Origin: Bacillota bacterium
GTDB taxonomy: Bacteria; Bacillota; Clostridia; Lachnospirales; CAG-274
Direction of reading: 5' to 3'
DNA: 43,753 nucleotides
NCBI GenBank assembly: GCA_017460805.1
Contig: JAFUAF010000041.1
Coordinates: 1-43,753, forward strand
The stretch's first letter is position 1, and each line of letters begins with the position of its first letter. Position numbers and translations under genes: made by a program. The notes under the pieces were generated by a model. It was not told the origin of the DNA. It did not search any database and was given only the letters and a program-made list of their open reading frames with translations. Below, piece by piece: positions 7,658-15,960 of the stretch.

Positions 7658-8917
7658 TCAACCCTTGGCAAGCCCTACCCTGTATTCGGGGTTCATTATC
7701 CTTACCACCATTGCCGCCGCCTCACTGCGCTTTACATTATCATAGGGGTGGAAAGTAAGCATTTCATCACTGCCCACAGCCGCACCCAGTCTGTACATTG
7801 ACAGTATCTCGTTATAATACGGCGTGCTCTCGTCAACATCGGGTATGTCAGTCAAAGGCACATCGGGATTGATAAACTGCTTGTCAACATCGGCGCGAGC
7901 AAAAAGATAAGCTATCTCCGCGCGTGTCGCGGGGTCGGTGTAGTTAAAATCCACGCCGTTTTCTATTATACCCGAAGTCTTTGCGTAATCAACATATTTG
8001 TCGTACCAGTTTTCGCCGCCGTCCGCTATTGTCGCACCCGTAAGGTTTGCGTGTGCGCAGGCCGCAATTTTTATCACTTCCGCTACGGTTATATTGTCGT
8101 CAGGCGCAAAAAGCCCGTCGCCCTTTCCGTTTAAGATACCCTGCTCAACGGCAGTTTCAACATAATCAAAATACCACGCATCTGCCGTTACATCACTAAA
8201 AGTCGGCTCGCCCCATTTGCCGTCGCCCGTGCCCCATTCGCTCGCATCGGGTCCGCCGCCGTCCATCGGCATATCAATTTCGCCGGGTTCGCGTCCGTCG
8301 TCAAGTGCACCGCCCTCGCGCAAAACATCTGTTACGGGGTCGTATTTATGTCCGCACACGGTGCAGATATATGTTCCGTTCGGGTCTATGTCGTAATCAT
8401 GCAGTTTTTCTATCTGTAAATTCTCGTCTCCCTTGGCTTCGACAAGGTTGTCAAGCAGACGCTGTTCCTCTGCCCAGCTTATTTCGCAGTTCACCCAAAA
8501 AACAATATTGCCCGTCTTTGCCAAAGCGCCCTTTTCAAAACGTGTTTCGTAATTTACAAGGGTCACATTAGAAAGATTTTTGCACTCGGCAAATGCGCCG
8601 TCCGCTACGCTTTCTATCGTGTCTGAAAGCGTTAAGGTACTCATTTCCGCACCCCTGAAGGCATCCTTTTTTATGCTTTTTATACCCGATTCTATCTGTA
8701 TGTCATAGGCTTTCTGCTCCGCAAAAGCCTTTTCGCCTATCGCCGTTATCTTCTGTCCGTCGGACTCCGCAGGCACAAGAATATATTCATCCGTACCGAC
8801 ATAACTTATTATTTCGCCTTTTTCGGCCATAAAGCCGTATTCATCCGCCATAGAACAAAATACGGGCTGAGCCGCAAGTATGGCTGCAAGCATTGCTGTA
8901 ACTATAAATCTTTTCAT
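7658..8917 (-). CDS. Secreted leucine-rich-repeat protein with SLH cell-wall anchor domains
   Basis: 419 residues. Signal peptide about 1-24. Residues about 25-145 hold BspA-type LRR_5 repeats (ITAIGEKAFAEQ, IKSIKKDAFRGA, IESVADGAFAEC). Next comes YICTVCGHKYDP, a CxxC knuckle that copies the first half of a rubredoxin site without the second. An acidic Gly/Asp-rich linker leads to three SLH-type repeats (about 235-410: FSDVTADAWYFDYV, the NWYDKYVDYA block, and DVDESTPYYNEI). SLH domains bind pyruvylated secondary cell-wall polymers, so the protein should sit on the surface; LRR_5 domains usually mediate adhesion. Monocistronic: own promoter and terminator. Confidence 0.9.
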   Translation of the reverse strand: MKRFIVTAMLAAILAAQPVFCSMADEYGFMAEKGEIISYVGTDEYILVPAESDGQKITAIGEKAFAEQKAYDIQIESGIKSIKKDAFRGAEMSTLTLSDTIESVADGAFAECKNLSNVTLVNYETRFEKGALAKTGNIVFWVNCEISWAEEQRLLDNLVEAKGDENLQIEKLHDYDIDPNGTYICTVCGHKYDPVTDVLREGGALDDGREPGEIDMPMDGGGPDASEWGTGDGKWGEPTFSDVTADAWYFDYVETAVEQGILNGKGDGLFAPDDNITVAEVIKIAACAHANLTGATIADGGENWYDKYVDYAKTSGIIENGVDFNYTDPATRAEIAYLFARADVDKQFINPDVPLTDIPDVDESTPYYNEILSMYRLGAAVGSDEMLTFHPYDNVKRSEAAAMVVRIMNPEYRVGLAKG

Positions 8918-8955
8918 TGTAAAACCACCTTTCAGTTGAATTTCTCTCTGCTTTA

Positions 8956-8984
8956 TTTATACCATAAACCAACATTATTCGCAA
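8956..8984 (-). promoter_or_regulatory. Promoter of the LRR/SLH gene
   Basis: On the minus strand TTGCGA (8979-8984) and TATAAA (8956-8961) are 17 bases apart, upstream of an AAAGGTGG ribosome binding site before ATG 8917. Confidence 0.7.
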
Positions 8985-9058
8985 TAGTTTTGGAAAGGTA
9001 TAATGTAAACTTTAAGTAAATTTTTTCATAATTATACACCGCAATTTTCACTCAGCCG

Positions 9059-9087
9059 TTGATTTTTTCCTATATATATGATATAAT
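9059..9087 (+). promoter_or_regulatory. Promoter of the hisA operon
   Basis: TTGATT (9059-9064) and TATAAT (9082-9087) with a 17-base spacer, 32 bases before the hisA start codon. No T-box or leader-peptide attenuator was recognised between them, as the leader is too short. Confidence 0.8.
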
Positions 9088-9119
9088 TATTTGATAGATT
9101 TTTTAAAGGAGTGGATTTT

Positions 9120-9833
9120 ATGCAGATTTATCCTGCAATAGACATAATAGACGGCAAAGCTGTGCGCCTTACACAGGGCAGATTTGACAATGTCGAGGTG
9201 TTCAACGACGACCCCTGCACAGCGGCAAAAACATGGATAGACAAAGGTGCGACCTACATTCATCTTGTAGACCTTGACGGCGCGCGTTACGGCAAAACTT
9301 TTGTAATAGATATAATAAAAAACATCAGAAAAAATTATGACATACCCATTGAAACAGGCGGCGGCGTTCGTACCATGCAGGACATTGACGACCGCATAGA
9401 AGCAGGCGCAGCCCGAGTTATCATAGGCACGGCGGCAGTAAAAAGCCCGTGGCTTGTGGAAGATGCGGTAAAACGCCACGGCGATAAGATCGCACTTGGG
9501 GTAGATGCCAAAAACGGCATGGCGGCAATTTCGGGCTGGGAGGAAGTCAGCCAAATATCCGCTGTCGATCTTTGCCTTAAAATGAAAGCCTACGGCGTAA
9601 AAGACGTTATCTACACCGATATTTCAAAAGACGGCATGATGAGCGGCCCGAACATAGAAGCCACAAAAGAGCTTATTGAAAAAACAGGTATGAACATAAT
9701 CGCAAGCGGCGGCGTAAGCACCATGCAGGATGTTGAAAATGTCAAGAATATCGGTGCGGCAGGCGTTATAATAGGCAAAGCCTTATTCAACGGCGCACTT
9801 GACCTTGCGGAAGTCATCAAAAAATATCAATAA
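9120..9833 (+). CDS. hisA: Phosphoribosyl-formimino-AICAR-phosphate isomerase (HisA)
   Basis: Histidine biosynthesis step 4: the Amadori rearrangement of ProFAR to PRFAR. 237 residues, a complete (beta/alpha)8 barrel with catalytic Asp8 (AIDIIDGK) and Asp129 (GVDAKNG), and the two phosphate-binding GGG/GGV motifs (ETGGGVRT, IASGGVST). An in-frame GTG exists at 9111, but it abuts the AAAGGAG ribosome binding site; ATG 9120 has proper 8-base spacing. First gene of hisA-yitT-hisF. Confidence 0.97.
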   Translation: MQIYPAIDIIDGKAVRLTQGRFDNVEVFNDDPCTAAKTWIDKGATYIHLVDLDGARYGKTFVIDIIKNIRKNYDIPIETGGGVRTMQDIDDRIEAGAARVIIGTAAVKSPWLVEDAVKRHGDKIALGVDAKNGMAAISGWEEVSQISAVDLCLKMKAYGVKDVIYTDISKDGMMSGPNIEATKELIEKTGMNIIASGGVSTMQDVENVKNIGAAGVIIGKALFNGALDLAEVIKKYQ

Positions 9834-9854
9834 TAACGAAAGGCGGGCGGTACT

Positions 9855-10742
9855 ATGCCGCAGAAAAAGACAAACTGGTCACAGCTTATATTTTCGTATT
9901 TTATGATAACGATAGGCTCTGTAATAGCGGCCTTTGCCATTGAGGAATTTCTTGTTGCAAAGCAGATACTTGACGGCGGTATAGTCGGTATTTCAATTAT
10001 CCTGAACAATCTGACAAAAGTACCGCTGAGTCTTTATATCGTGGTAATAAACATCCCGTTTCTGATACTCGGACTCAGACAGCTTGGCAAGACCTTTGCA
10101 TTCAAGGCGGCCTATGCAATGATCGTGTTTTCTCTTGCGCTTGCAAATTTTGAAGAACTGGAAGAGATAACCGACGATCCGTTATTGGCAACGGCCTACG
10201 GCGGTCTGTTTTTAGGTGTCGGCGTTGGGCTTGTAATGCGGGCGGGCGGCTGTGTTGACGGCATGGACACGCTTTCGCTTTTATTGAGCAAGCGCACCCA
10301 ATTTTCAACGGGTCAGATAATCCTCGGCTTCAATCTTATCATCTATACCATAGCGGGCTTTATTTTCGGTCCCGACAGGGCTTTGTACAGCATACTCACC
10401 TACTTTATCACATCAAAGGTCATAGACATGGTGGAAACAGGACTTGAACAGGGCAAGGCCGTTATGATAATAACCGAAAACGGCGAAAGGATAGCCGAGG
10501 AGATATACAGACAGCTTGGGCGCACCGTCACTCTGCTTGAGGGCGAAGGGCTTATCAGCGGAAAAAAGATAGTGCTTTACTGCGTTGTGACAAGAATTGA
10601 ATTAAGTGAATTAAAACGCATAATAAAAGAGGACGAGGGCTCGGCCTTTGCCACTATTTCAGATGTGTCGGAGATAGTCGGCTCTCATATCAAGAAAAAA
10701 GGAGTAAAACATGCACACGAAGAGGATAATCCCCTGTCTTGA
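9855..10742 (+). CDS. YitT-family membrane protein with C-terminal DUF2179 domain
   Basis: 295 residues. Five or six membrane segments (about 10-185) followed by a cytoplasmic DUF2179 (about 200-275: [15 protein letters not shown]). The family motif with GGxVGISIIL and [10 protein letters not shown] is clear. Function is not established for the family; transport roles have been proposed. It lies between hisA and hisF, and its 3' end overlaps hisF by 32 bases, so it is translated in the histidine operon. That position could mean an insertion in an older hisA-hisF pair or a link with histidine or precursor transport; the sequence does not decide. Confidence 0.88.
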   Translation: MPQKKTNWSQLIFSYFMITIGSVIAAFAIEEFLVAKQILDGGIVGISIILNNLTKVPLSLYIVVINIPFLILGLRQLGKTFAFKAAYAMIVFSLALANFEELEEITDDPLLATAYGGLFLGVGVGLVMRAGGCVDGMDTLSLLLSKRTQFSTGQIILGFNLIIYTIAGFIFGPDRALYSILTYFITSKVIDMVETGLEQGKAVMIITENGERIAEEIYRQLGRTVTLLEGEGLISGKKIVLYCVVTRIELSELKRIIKEDEGSAFATISDVSEIVGSHIKKKGVKHAHEEDNPLS

Positions 10743-11475
10743 CGTAAACAACGGCAGGGTCGTAAAAGGCGTAAATTTTGTTAATTTAAGGGATGCGGGC
10801 GACCCCGTTGAAATTGCATCCTACTATAACAGATCACTTGCGGACGAGATAGTTTTTCTGGATATAACGGCTTCGTCGGATGCAAGAAATATTATGCTTG
10901 ATGTGGTTTCAAGAACGGCGGAAGAAGTTTTTATCCCGCTTACGGTAGGCGGCGGCATAAGGACAATAGAGGACTTCCGCGCAATACTTTCCGCAGGCGC
11001 GGATAAAATTTCGGTAAATTCCGCCGCAATAAAGCGACCCGAGCTTATAACCGAGGCTGCGGAGCGTTTCGGAAGCCAATGCGTTGTTGTTGCCATAGAT
11101 GCAAAAAGGCGCGCCGACGGCAGCGGTTTTGATGTATATTTAAACGGCGGAAGAGTAAATACAGGCATAGATGCGGTCGAATGGGCTGTCAAGGCCGAAA
11201 AACTCGGCGCGGGCGAAATTCTTTTAACAAGCATGGACTGCGACGGCACAAAGGCAGGCTATGACATACCGCTGACAAAGGCCATTTCAAGCCGTGTGCA
11301 GATACCCGTTATCGCAAGCGGCGGCGCAGGCACTATGGAACATTTTGCCGAAGCCCTTACAGACGGAGGCGCAGAAGCCGCATTGGCCGCAAGCCTTTTC
11401 CACTACAGAGAAATGGATATCGCCGATTTGAAGAAATATCTTGATAAAAAGGGTATACCCGTGAGGTTAAAATGA
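10711..11475 (+). CDS. hisF: Imidazole glycerol phosphate synthase, cyclase subunit (HisF)
   Basis: Cyclase half of IGP synthase; uses ammonia delivered by HisH to turn PRFAR into IGP and AICAR. 254 residues with catalytic Asp11 (CLDVNNG) and Asp130 (AIDAKR) and phosphate motifs VGGGIRT and ASGGAGT. AGGAG lies six bases before ATG 10711, inside the end of yitT. HisH is not in the window. The stop codon overlaps the start of a 47-codon ORF (ATGA). Confidence 0.97.
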   Translation: MHTKRIIPCLDVNNGRVVKGVNFVNLRDAGDPVEIASYYNRSLADEIVFLDITASSDARNIMLDVVSRTAEEVFIPLTVGGGIRTIEDFRAILSAGADKISVNSAAIKRPELITEAAERFGSQCVVVAIDAKRRADGSGFDVYLNGGRVNTGIDAVEWAVKAEKLGAGEILLTSMDCDGTKAGYDIPLTKAISSRVQIPVIASGGAGTMEHFAEALTDGGAEAALAASLFHYREMDIADLKKYLDKKGIPVRLK

Positions 11476-11615
11476 GTTTGGATTTTGGCAAAAACAATTT
11501 CAGGTGCATTTATAGGGCATATAAAAAAAGATATGAAAAAGAAGAAACCATTGCCGTAAAAAGCACACTTGAAACGGCAATAAAATACCTTGAAGAAGAA
11601 TTTGAAATAACGTAA
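11472..11615 (+). CDS. 47-residue basic/acidic helical protein, unknown
   Basis: ATG 11472 overlaps the hisF stop in an ATGA junction, a standard translational-coupling arrangement. The product starts [10 protein letters not shown] and is rich in Lys/Glu, with two likely helices and no signal or membrane segment. I do not recognise it. Coupling and uninterrupted frame support a real gene; the lack of a separate ribosome binding site and of known relatives keeps confidence moderate. Confidence 0.55.
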   Translation: MSLDFGKNNFRCIYRAYKKRYEKEETIAVKSTLETAIKYLEEEFEIT

Positions 11616-11641
11616 AATATACGGATACAACAAAATGAATA

Positions 11642-11670
11642 TTGACATATTGCGGTTTATATGTTATCAT
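11642..11670 (+). promoter_or_regulatory. Promoter of the candidate antitoxin RNA
   Basis: TTGACA (11642-11647, exact consensus) and TATCAT (11665-11670) with a 17-base spacer. No protein-coding frame follows before the terminator, so it most likely drives a short non-coding RNA starting near 11677. Confidence 0.75.
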
Positions 11671-11676
11671 TTAATT

Positions 11677-11777
11677 ACAAAAAGGAGTGCCGTCTATCGA
11701 CGGTCAGCCCCACTTTGAAATTTGATTACAAAAAAGTAACCGCTTTCAGTTTGTCAGGCTTAGGCGGTTATTTTTTT
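11677..11777 (+). ncRNA. Candidate type I antitoxin RNA (about 100 nt)
   Basis: Extent is from the predicted promoter to the T-tract after the hairpin at 11737-11770. Visible elements: a 5-bp hairpin CCGTC/GACGG (11690-11703) near the 5' end, then an unstructured segment, then the terminator hairpin. The final ~48 bases are antisense to the 3' end of the toxin message, including its last three codons. That 3'-overlap geometry is known from Bacillus txpA/RatA and bsrG/SR4. A GGAGTG at 11684 mimics a ribosome binding site but leads to no credible ORF. Boundaries are predicted, not measured. Confidence 0.65.
11730..11777. terminator. Bidirectional terminator shared by toxin mRNA and antitoxin RNA
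   Basis: TAACCGC (11737-11743) pairs with GCGGTTA (11764-11770). On the plus strand it runs into TTTTTTT (11771-11777); on the minus strand into CTTTTTTG (11736-11730). The toxin stop codon is within the stem. Confidence 0.8.
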
Positions 11778-11866
11778 GTGCCATTATTTTTACCGAACAT
11801 ATAACCCATGCTATAGCAAGCTATGCACAAGGCAAGGATACCCACAAAAGTATCTACTGTCAGCAT
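11768..11866 (-). CDS. 32-residue one-TM peptide, candidate type I toxin
   Basis: ATG 11866 is preceded by GGGGGTG at a good distance. The peptide opens MLTVDTFVGILALC, forms a single hydrophobic helix (about 4-25) and ends in a basic tail (GKNNGTKK). Size, one transmembrane helix and basic C-terminus match small membrane toxins of type I systems (TxpA/BsrG/Fst and putative holin-like toxins). A promoter about 120 bases upstream gives the long 5' leader typical of such messages, and a facing RNA overlaps the 3' end. It stands alone on the minus strand between hisF and hisI. It could instead be a non-toxic small membrane protein. Confidence 0.7.
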   Translation of the reverse strand: MLTVDTFVGILALCIACYSMGYMFGKNNGTKK

Positions 11867-11986
11867 AATAAACACCCCCTGCACCACGGATTTCCGCAAA
11901 ACGGATCTCTATGTAAACGAAACTCTCAGTATTTCGGAACAGAGACTAACCGCCGAATTGTTTCAAGACAGCACTCCATAGAATAA

Positions 11987-12015
11987 ATTTTAGCATATAT
12001 CTGCAAAAATGTCTA
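11987..12015 (-). promoter_or_regulatory. Promoter of the candidate toxin message
   Basis: On the minus strand TAGACA (12010-12015) and TAAAAT (11987-11992) with 17 bases between them and a TGC extended -10. On the plus strand the same hexamer (TGTCTA) lies 17 bases before TATAAT at 12033-12038, a possible weak hisI promoter. The leader (about 11980 to 11867) holds several small hairpins and GGCGGTTA (minus sense, 11954-11947). Confidence 0.7.
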
Positions 12016-12088
12016 TTACGAACATATTTCAATATAATTACATATACCCATGTGTTTTTACACGAAATATAAATATAAGAGGTAAATT

Positions 12089-12415
12089 ATGGAACTTAAA
12101 TTCAACAAAGACGGGCTTATCCCCGCAATTGCACAGGACTACAAGACAAAAGAGGTACTTATGCTTGCCTATATGAACCAAGAGGCATTCGACCTGACGG
12201 TAAAAACGGGCAAAGGCACATACTACAGCCGTTCGCGCCAAAGCCTTTGGGTAAAGGGCGAAACAAGCGGACATTTTCAGTATGTCAAGGAAATACGATA
12301 CGACTGTGACTGCGACACCGTTCTTCTGCTGATAGATCAGGTAGGCGCAGCCTGCCACACGGGCAACCGCAGCTGTTTTTATCGTAAAATAGAAGATTTT
12401 GAGCCAAAGGAATAA
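12089..12415 (+). CDS. hisI: Phosphoribosyl-AMP cyclohydrolase (HisI)
   Basis: Opens the adenine ring of PR-AMP, step 3 of histidine synthesis. 108 residues, usual length of the monofunctional enzyme. Core motif [18 protein letters not shown] and the metal-binding cysteines CDCDT and AACHTG are present. AGAGG before ATG 12089. TATAAT at 12033-12038 may serve it separately from the hisA promoter, because the toxin-antitoxin-like locus with a plus-strand terminator lies between hisF and hisI. Followed by hisE after 12 bases. Confidence 0.96.
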   Translation: MELKFNKDGLIPAIAQDYKTKEVLMLAYMNQEAFDLTVKTGKGTYYSRSRQSLWVKGETSGHFQYVKEIRYDCDCDTVLLLIDQVGAACHTGNRSCFYRKIEDFEPKE

Positions 12416-12427
12416 AAGGAGAAAAAA

Positions 12428-12787
12428 ATGAATTTACAAGACGCACTTACACAAGAATTTGAAGTTATACAAAAAAGAAAAGCCGAACCGCAGGAGGGCT
12501 CTTATACAAGCTATCTTTTCGGCAAGGGTATCGACAAGATACTTAAAAAGATAGGCGAGGAAGCGACCGAAGTAATAATCGCGGCAAAGGACAACAAAAA
12601 AGACGAAGTCGTAGGCGAGGTATGTGACGTACTTTTCCACACCGAGGTAATGATGTGCGAACTGGGCATCACATGGGATGATATAGCCGCAGAACTTACC
12701 CGCCGCCGCGAAAAGGAAAATATGAATATCGAAAAAGAGGCCAAAAGAAAGGCCGAAAACCGCACGGACGAAACAGTCATAAATTGA
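12428..12787 (+). CDS. hisE: Phosphoribosyl-ATP pyrophosphatase (HisE)
   Basis: Step 2 of histidine synthesis: hydrolyses PR-ATP to PR-AMP and pyrophosphate. 119 residues of the all-alpha MazG-like fold with KKIGEEATEVIIAAK and EVCDVLFH as Mg-binding helices. The C-terminal tail (about 95-119) is Lys/Glu-rich and longer than the minimal enzyme. AAGGAG stands upstream of ATG 12428. Confidence 0.95.
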   Translation: MNLQDALTQEFEVIQKRKAEPQEGSYTSYLFGKGIDKILKKIGEEATEVIIAAKDNKKDEVVGEVCDVLFHTEVMMCELGITWDDIAAELTRRREKENMNIEKEAKRKAENRTDETVIN

Positions 12788-12794
12788 GGTAAAT

Positions 12795-13169
12795 ATGGAA
12801 ATAAAAATTTATTCGCAGGAAAACGAGGATATTTTAAAATCAAAAGAGCCGAAACTTGCGCTTATCTCTTATAGTGAAGATACGGCGATAGTCGGGCTTC
12901 TTGACGAGGGAGTAGAGCATCATATCCTGCTTGAGAAGGCAGGGTTTGACAGCCGTGACCTTGACAAATACTACAGGATAATTTTTGATAACGAAACAGC
13001 GGATTGGACTTTTGTCTGTCCCGTTGACTACAAGGGAATAACCGACCGCGAAAAGCGCATAAAGTCTTTTTATAATGACGGTTTTTCAGCAATATCCCGT
13101 TTTCTTTCCGAAATAAATTATTTTTGCGATATAAATATCCCAAAAAGATACAGGCGATGCCTTAGGTGA
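12795..13169 (+). CDS. 124-residue conserved-looking protein, unknown
   Basis: Follows hisE by 7 bases with GAGG before the ATG and precedes the ABC-F gene by 6 bases, so it is part of this operon. No signal peptide or membrane helix. Acidic N-terminal half, basic C-terminus (PKRYRRCLR). I do not recognise a domain. Its place beside an ABC-F translation factor makes a cytoplasmic role likely but nothing more can be said. Confidence 0.7.
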   Translation: MEIKIYSQENEDILKSKEPKLALISYSEDTAIVGLLDEGVEHHILLEKAGFDSRDLDKYYRIIFDNETADWTFVCPVDYKGITDREKRIKSFYNDGFSAISRFLSEINYFCDINIPKRYRRCLR

Positions 13170-13175
13170 ACAAAA

Positions 13176-15068
13176 ATGATAATAGGTTTAAAAGACATAC
13201 AAAAATCCTTCGGTGTTGAGGAAGTTTTAAAAAATGTGACCTTTACCCTTGAAGAAAAGGAAAAGGCGGCGCTGATAGGTGTAAACGGTGCGGGAAAATC
13301 GACTCTGTTCAAGATAATAACGGGCGAGATGTCCTGTGATGCGGGAGAGATATTCCTGCCAAAGACCGCAAAGGTCGGCTATTTTTCGCAGTCGCTTGAA
13401 ATAGACAGCGAAAAGAGCATTTATGACGAACTTCTGACCGTTTTTGACGAAGTAATAGCAATAGAAGATAAAATGCGCGCTCTGGAGCAGGAGATGTCCT
13501 CGCTTTCGGGCGAAGCGCTTGAAAGGAATATGCAGGCGTACTCCGACCTTTCGCACGAACTGGAGCAGAGAAACGGCTACGAATACCAAAGCCGCATACG
13601 CGGTGTTATAAAAGGTCTCGGTTTTGACGAGAGCGAATTTTACAAGCCCATACGCACACTTTCGGGCGGGCAAAAGACCCGTGTTGCATTGGGCAGGCTT
13701 CTGCTTTCCATGCCCGACCTGCTTTTGCTTGACGAGCCGACAAACCACCTTGATATAGAAAGCATACAATGGCTGGAGGACTATCTCAACAACTACCCCA
13801 ACAGCCTTATTATAATCTCTCACGACCGTTATTTTCTGAACCGTGTCACAAAAAAGACAATTGAGATAGAAAACGGAAAATCTACGGTCTATTTCGGCAG
13901 CTACAGCTTTTATGTAAACCAAAAAGAGACGGAAAGAGAGATAGCGCGCAGACATTTTATCAACCAGCAGCGAGAGATAAAGCATCAGCAGCAGGTCATT
14001 GAAAAACTGCGTTCATTCAACCGCGAAAAAAGCATAAAGCGCGCGGAGAGCCGCGAAAAGCAGCTTGAAAAAATCGAACTTGCCGAAGCGCCCGAAAACC
14101 TGCCCGATACCATACGTCTTGCCTTTAAGCCCGAAAGGGAGAGCGGCAATGATGTTCTGAGTGTAAAGGGGCTTGCAAAGGGCTTTGATGACAGAAAATT
14201 ATTCAAAAACGTAAATTTTGAGATAAAAAAAGGCGAAAGAATTGCCCTTATCGGTGCAAACGGCATAGGCAAGACCACGCTTTTTAAAATAATAATGGAC
14301 AGGCTTGCGCCCGATGCGGGAAGTGCCGTGCTTGGTGCAAATGTTTTTATCGGCTACTACGATCAGGAGCAGGAGGATCTGTCGCTTGAAAAGACTATCT
14401 TTGATGAAGTTTCCGACGCCCATCCCACCCTGTCAAATCTTGCGATAAGAAATGCACTTGCAGCCTTTGTATTTACGGGCGATGATGTTTTCAAGACTAT
14501 ATCGTCATTGAGCGGCGGCGAAAAAGGCCGTGTCGCACTTGCCAAAATAATGCTTGGCAAGGCAAATTTTCTTATCCTTGACGAGCCGACAAACCACCTT
14601 GACCTAAACAGCAAGGAGATACTTGAAAACGCACTTATAAACTATGCGGGCACTGTGCTTTACATATCGCACGACCGATATTTTATAAACCGCACCGCCA
14701 CCCGTGTGCTGGAGCTTACACCCGACGGCGTGAACAGCTACCTTGGCAACTACGATTTTTATCTGGAAACAAAATCGACCCCCGTTGTCACGGAGACTGC
14801 CGCACCCGCCGCCGAAACAAAAAGCAGCCTTGACTGGAAAAAGCAAAAGGAAGAACAGGCCGCAAAGCGCAAGCTTGAAAACCAAATAAACAAAATAGAA
14901 CAGCAAATAGCCGATACCGAAGCCGAGATAGAAGAATGTGAAACTATGCTTGCAAGCGAGGAAGTCTACAGTTCGGCATCAAAGTCGGCGGAATTCTTCA
15001 ACAAAAAGACCGCCCTTGAAGAAAAACTTAACGGTCTTTATGCAGAATGGGAGAAACTTAGCGAATAA
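13176..15068 (+). CDS. ABC-F family ATPase (ribosome-associated, Uup/YdiF-like)
   Basis: 630 residues, no membrane domain. First ATPase: Walker A GVNGAGKST, signature LSGGQKTRVALG, Walker B LLLLDEPTNHLD. Linker about 240-310 rich in Arg/Lys/Glu (the interdomain arm that enters the ribosome). Second ATPase: GANGIGKTT, LSGGEKGRVALA, FLILDEPTNHLD. C-terminal coiled coil from about 560, as in Uup/YdiF. ABC-F proteins act at the ribosomal E/P sites to rescue or tune translation; some give antibiotic resistance. Length and tail favour the housekeeping type. Downstream DUF2156 and GNAT genes appear cotranscribed. Confidence 0.93.
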   Translation: MIIGLKDIQKSFGVEEVLKNVTFTLEEKEKAALIGVNGAGKSTLFKIITGEMSCDAGEIFLPKTAKVGYFSQSLEIDSEKSIYDELLTVFDEVIAIEDKMRALEQEMSSLSGEALERNMQAYSDLSHELEQRNGYEYQSRIRGVIKGLGFDESEFYKPIRTLSGGQKTRVALGRLLLSMPDLLLLDEPTNHLDIESIQWLEDYLNNYPNSLIIISHDRYFLNRVTKKTIEIENGKSTVYFGSYSFYVNQKETEREIARRHFINQQREIKHQQQVIEKLRSFNREKSIKRAESREKQLEKIELAEAPENLPDTIRLAFKPERESGNDVLSVKGLAKGFDDRKLFKNVNFEIKKGERIALIGANGIGKTTLFKIIMDRLAPDAGSAVLGANVFIGYYDQEQEDLSLEKTIFDEVSDAHPTLSNLAIRNALAAFVFTGDDVFKTISSLSGGEKGRVALAKIMLGKANFLILDEPTNHLDLNSKEILENALINYAGTVLYISHDRYFINRTATRVLELTPDGVNSYLGNYDFYLETKSTPVVTETAAPAAETKSSLDWKKQKEEQAAKRKLENQINKIEQQIADTEAEIEECETMLASEEVYSSASKSAEFFNKKTALEEKLNGLYAEWEKLSE

Positions 15069-15078
15069 GAGGGAATAT

Positions 15079-15960
15079 ATGCTTGAATTCAAATCAATAG
15101 AATTATCGGACAAACCGATAATCGAAAAATTTTACAAAAAGAAAAACTACTTTTTATGCGGTTACTGCTTTACCGATATTTTTATCTGGGCGCACGCCTA
15201 CAACACAAAATTTGCGGTAGAGGACGGCTTTATTTTCATGTCATACACGGACGAGGGCGAAGTCACTTTCTCCGCGCCTATCGGCGAGGGCGACTACAAA
15301 AAGGCGCTTGAAAAGCTTAAAGAGTACGCGGACAGCATTTCCGCTCCCCTAAGGATAGACATGGTGCCGCCCGACCATATTCAGCTTATAGAGGATGCAA
15401 TGCCCGGATATTTTGACTTTGTTCAAAGCCTTGACTATGCGGATTATATCTACTCCGCCGAAAAGCTGATGTATTTAAAGGGCAAAAAGCTGCACGGCAA
15501 GCGCAACCACATAAACAAATTTATGCAGACCTACAGCAACTGGAGCTACGAGCCTTTGACGGACGAAAACACAAAGGAATTTTTTGAATATCAGCTGGAC
15601 TGGTGCAAGGACGACCCCGACGAATTTCTGGGCGAGACCTGCGCTGTTTCGATAGCGCTTAAAAACCGCGAAGCACTCGGCATAGTCGGCGGACTTCTGC
15701 GCCTTGACGGCAAAATAATCGCCGTTACATTGGGCTCTGAAAGTTTCCCCGATACCTTTATCGTGCAGATAGAAAAGGCCGACCACACCATACAGGGTGC
15801 TTATCAGATGATAAATCAGCAGTTTGCCCTGCATAATTTTGAAAAATACACCTATATAGACCGTGAAGAAGATATGGGCATTGAGGGTCTGCGCAAGGCA
15901 AAACAGTCCTATTATCCCGAATTTCAGGCGGAGGTCTACTATGCCATACCCAAACAGTGA
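15079..15960 (+). CDS. DUF2156 protein (phosphatidylglycerol-lysyltransferase C-terminal-like acyltransferase fold)
   Basis: 293 residues from ATG 15079 with GAGGG upstream; the frame is open further 5' inside the ABC-F gene but that part is a shadow. The segment KKLHGKRNHINKF followed by SNWSYEPL and later YTYIDREEDMGIEGLRKAKQSY is the DUF2156 pattern: two GNAT-like halves as in the soluble domain of MprF, which transfers aminoacyl groups from tRNA to lipid. This protein has no membrane segments, so the acceptor is unknown. It overlaps the next gene by 20 bases. Confidence 0.85.
   Translation: MLEFKSIELSDKPIIEKFYKKKNYFLCGYCFTDIFIWAHAYNTKFAVEDGFIFMSYTDEGEVTFSAPIGEGDYKKALEKLKEYADSISAPLRIDMVPPDHIQLIEDAMPGYFDFVQSLDYADYIYSAEKLMYLKGKKLHGKRNHINKFMQTYSNWSYEPLTDENTKEFFEYQLDWCKDDPDEFLGETCAVSIALKNREALGIVGGLLRLDGKIIAVTLGSESFPDTFIVQIEKADHTIQGAYQMINQQFALHNFEKYTYIDREEDMGIEGLRKAKQSYYPEFQAEVYYAIPKQ

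Noticed and set aside
9088..9119. Attenuator, T-box or leader peptide before hisA
   Set aside because: The predicted leader is only about 25 bases and has no His codons or specifier structure.
9111..9119. GTG start for hisA
   Set aside because: It touches the AAAGGA; ATG 9120 has normal spacing and gives the usual N-terminus.
11687..11725. 12-codon GTG frame in the candidate antitoxin RNA (GTG directly after AAAGGA)
   Set aside because: The start abuts the Shine-Dalgarno and the product is only 12 residues; the RNA is better read as non-coding.
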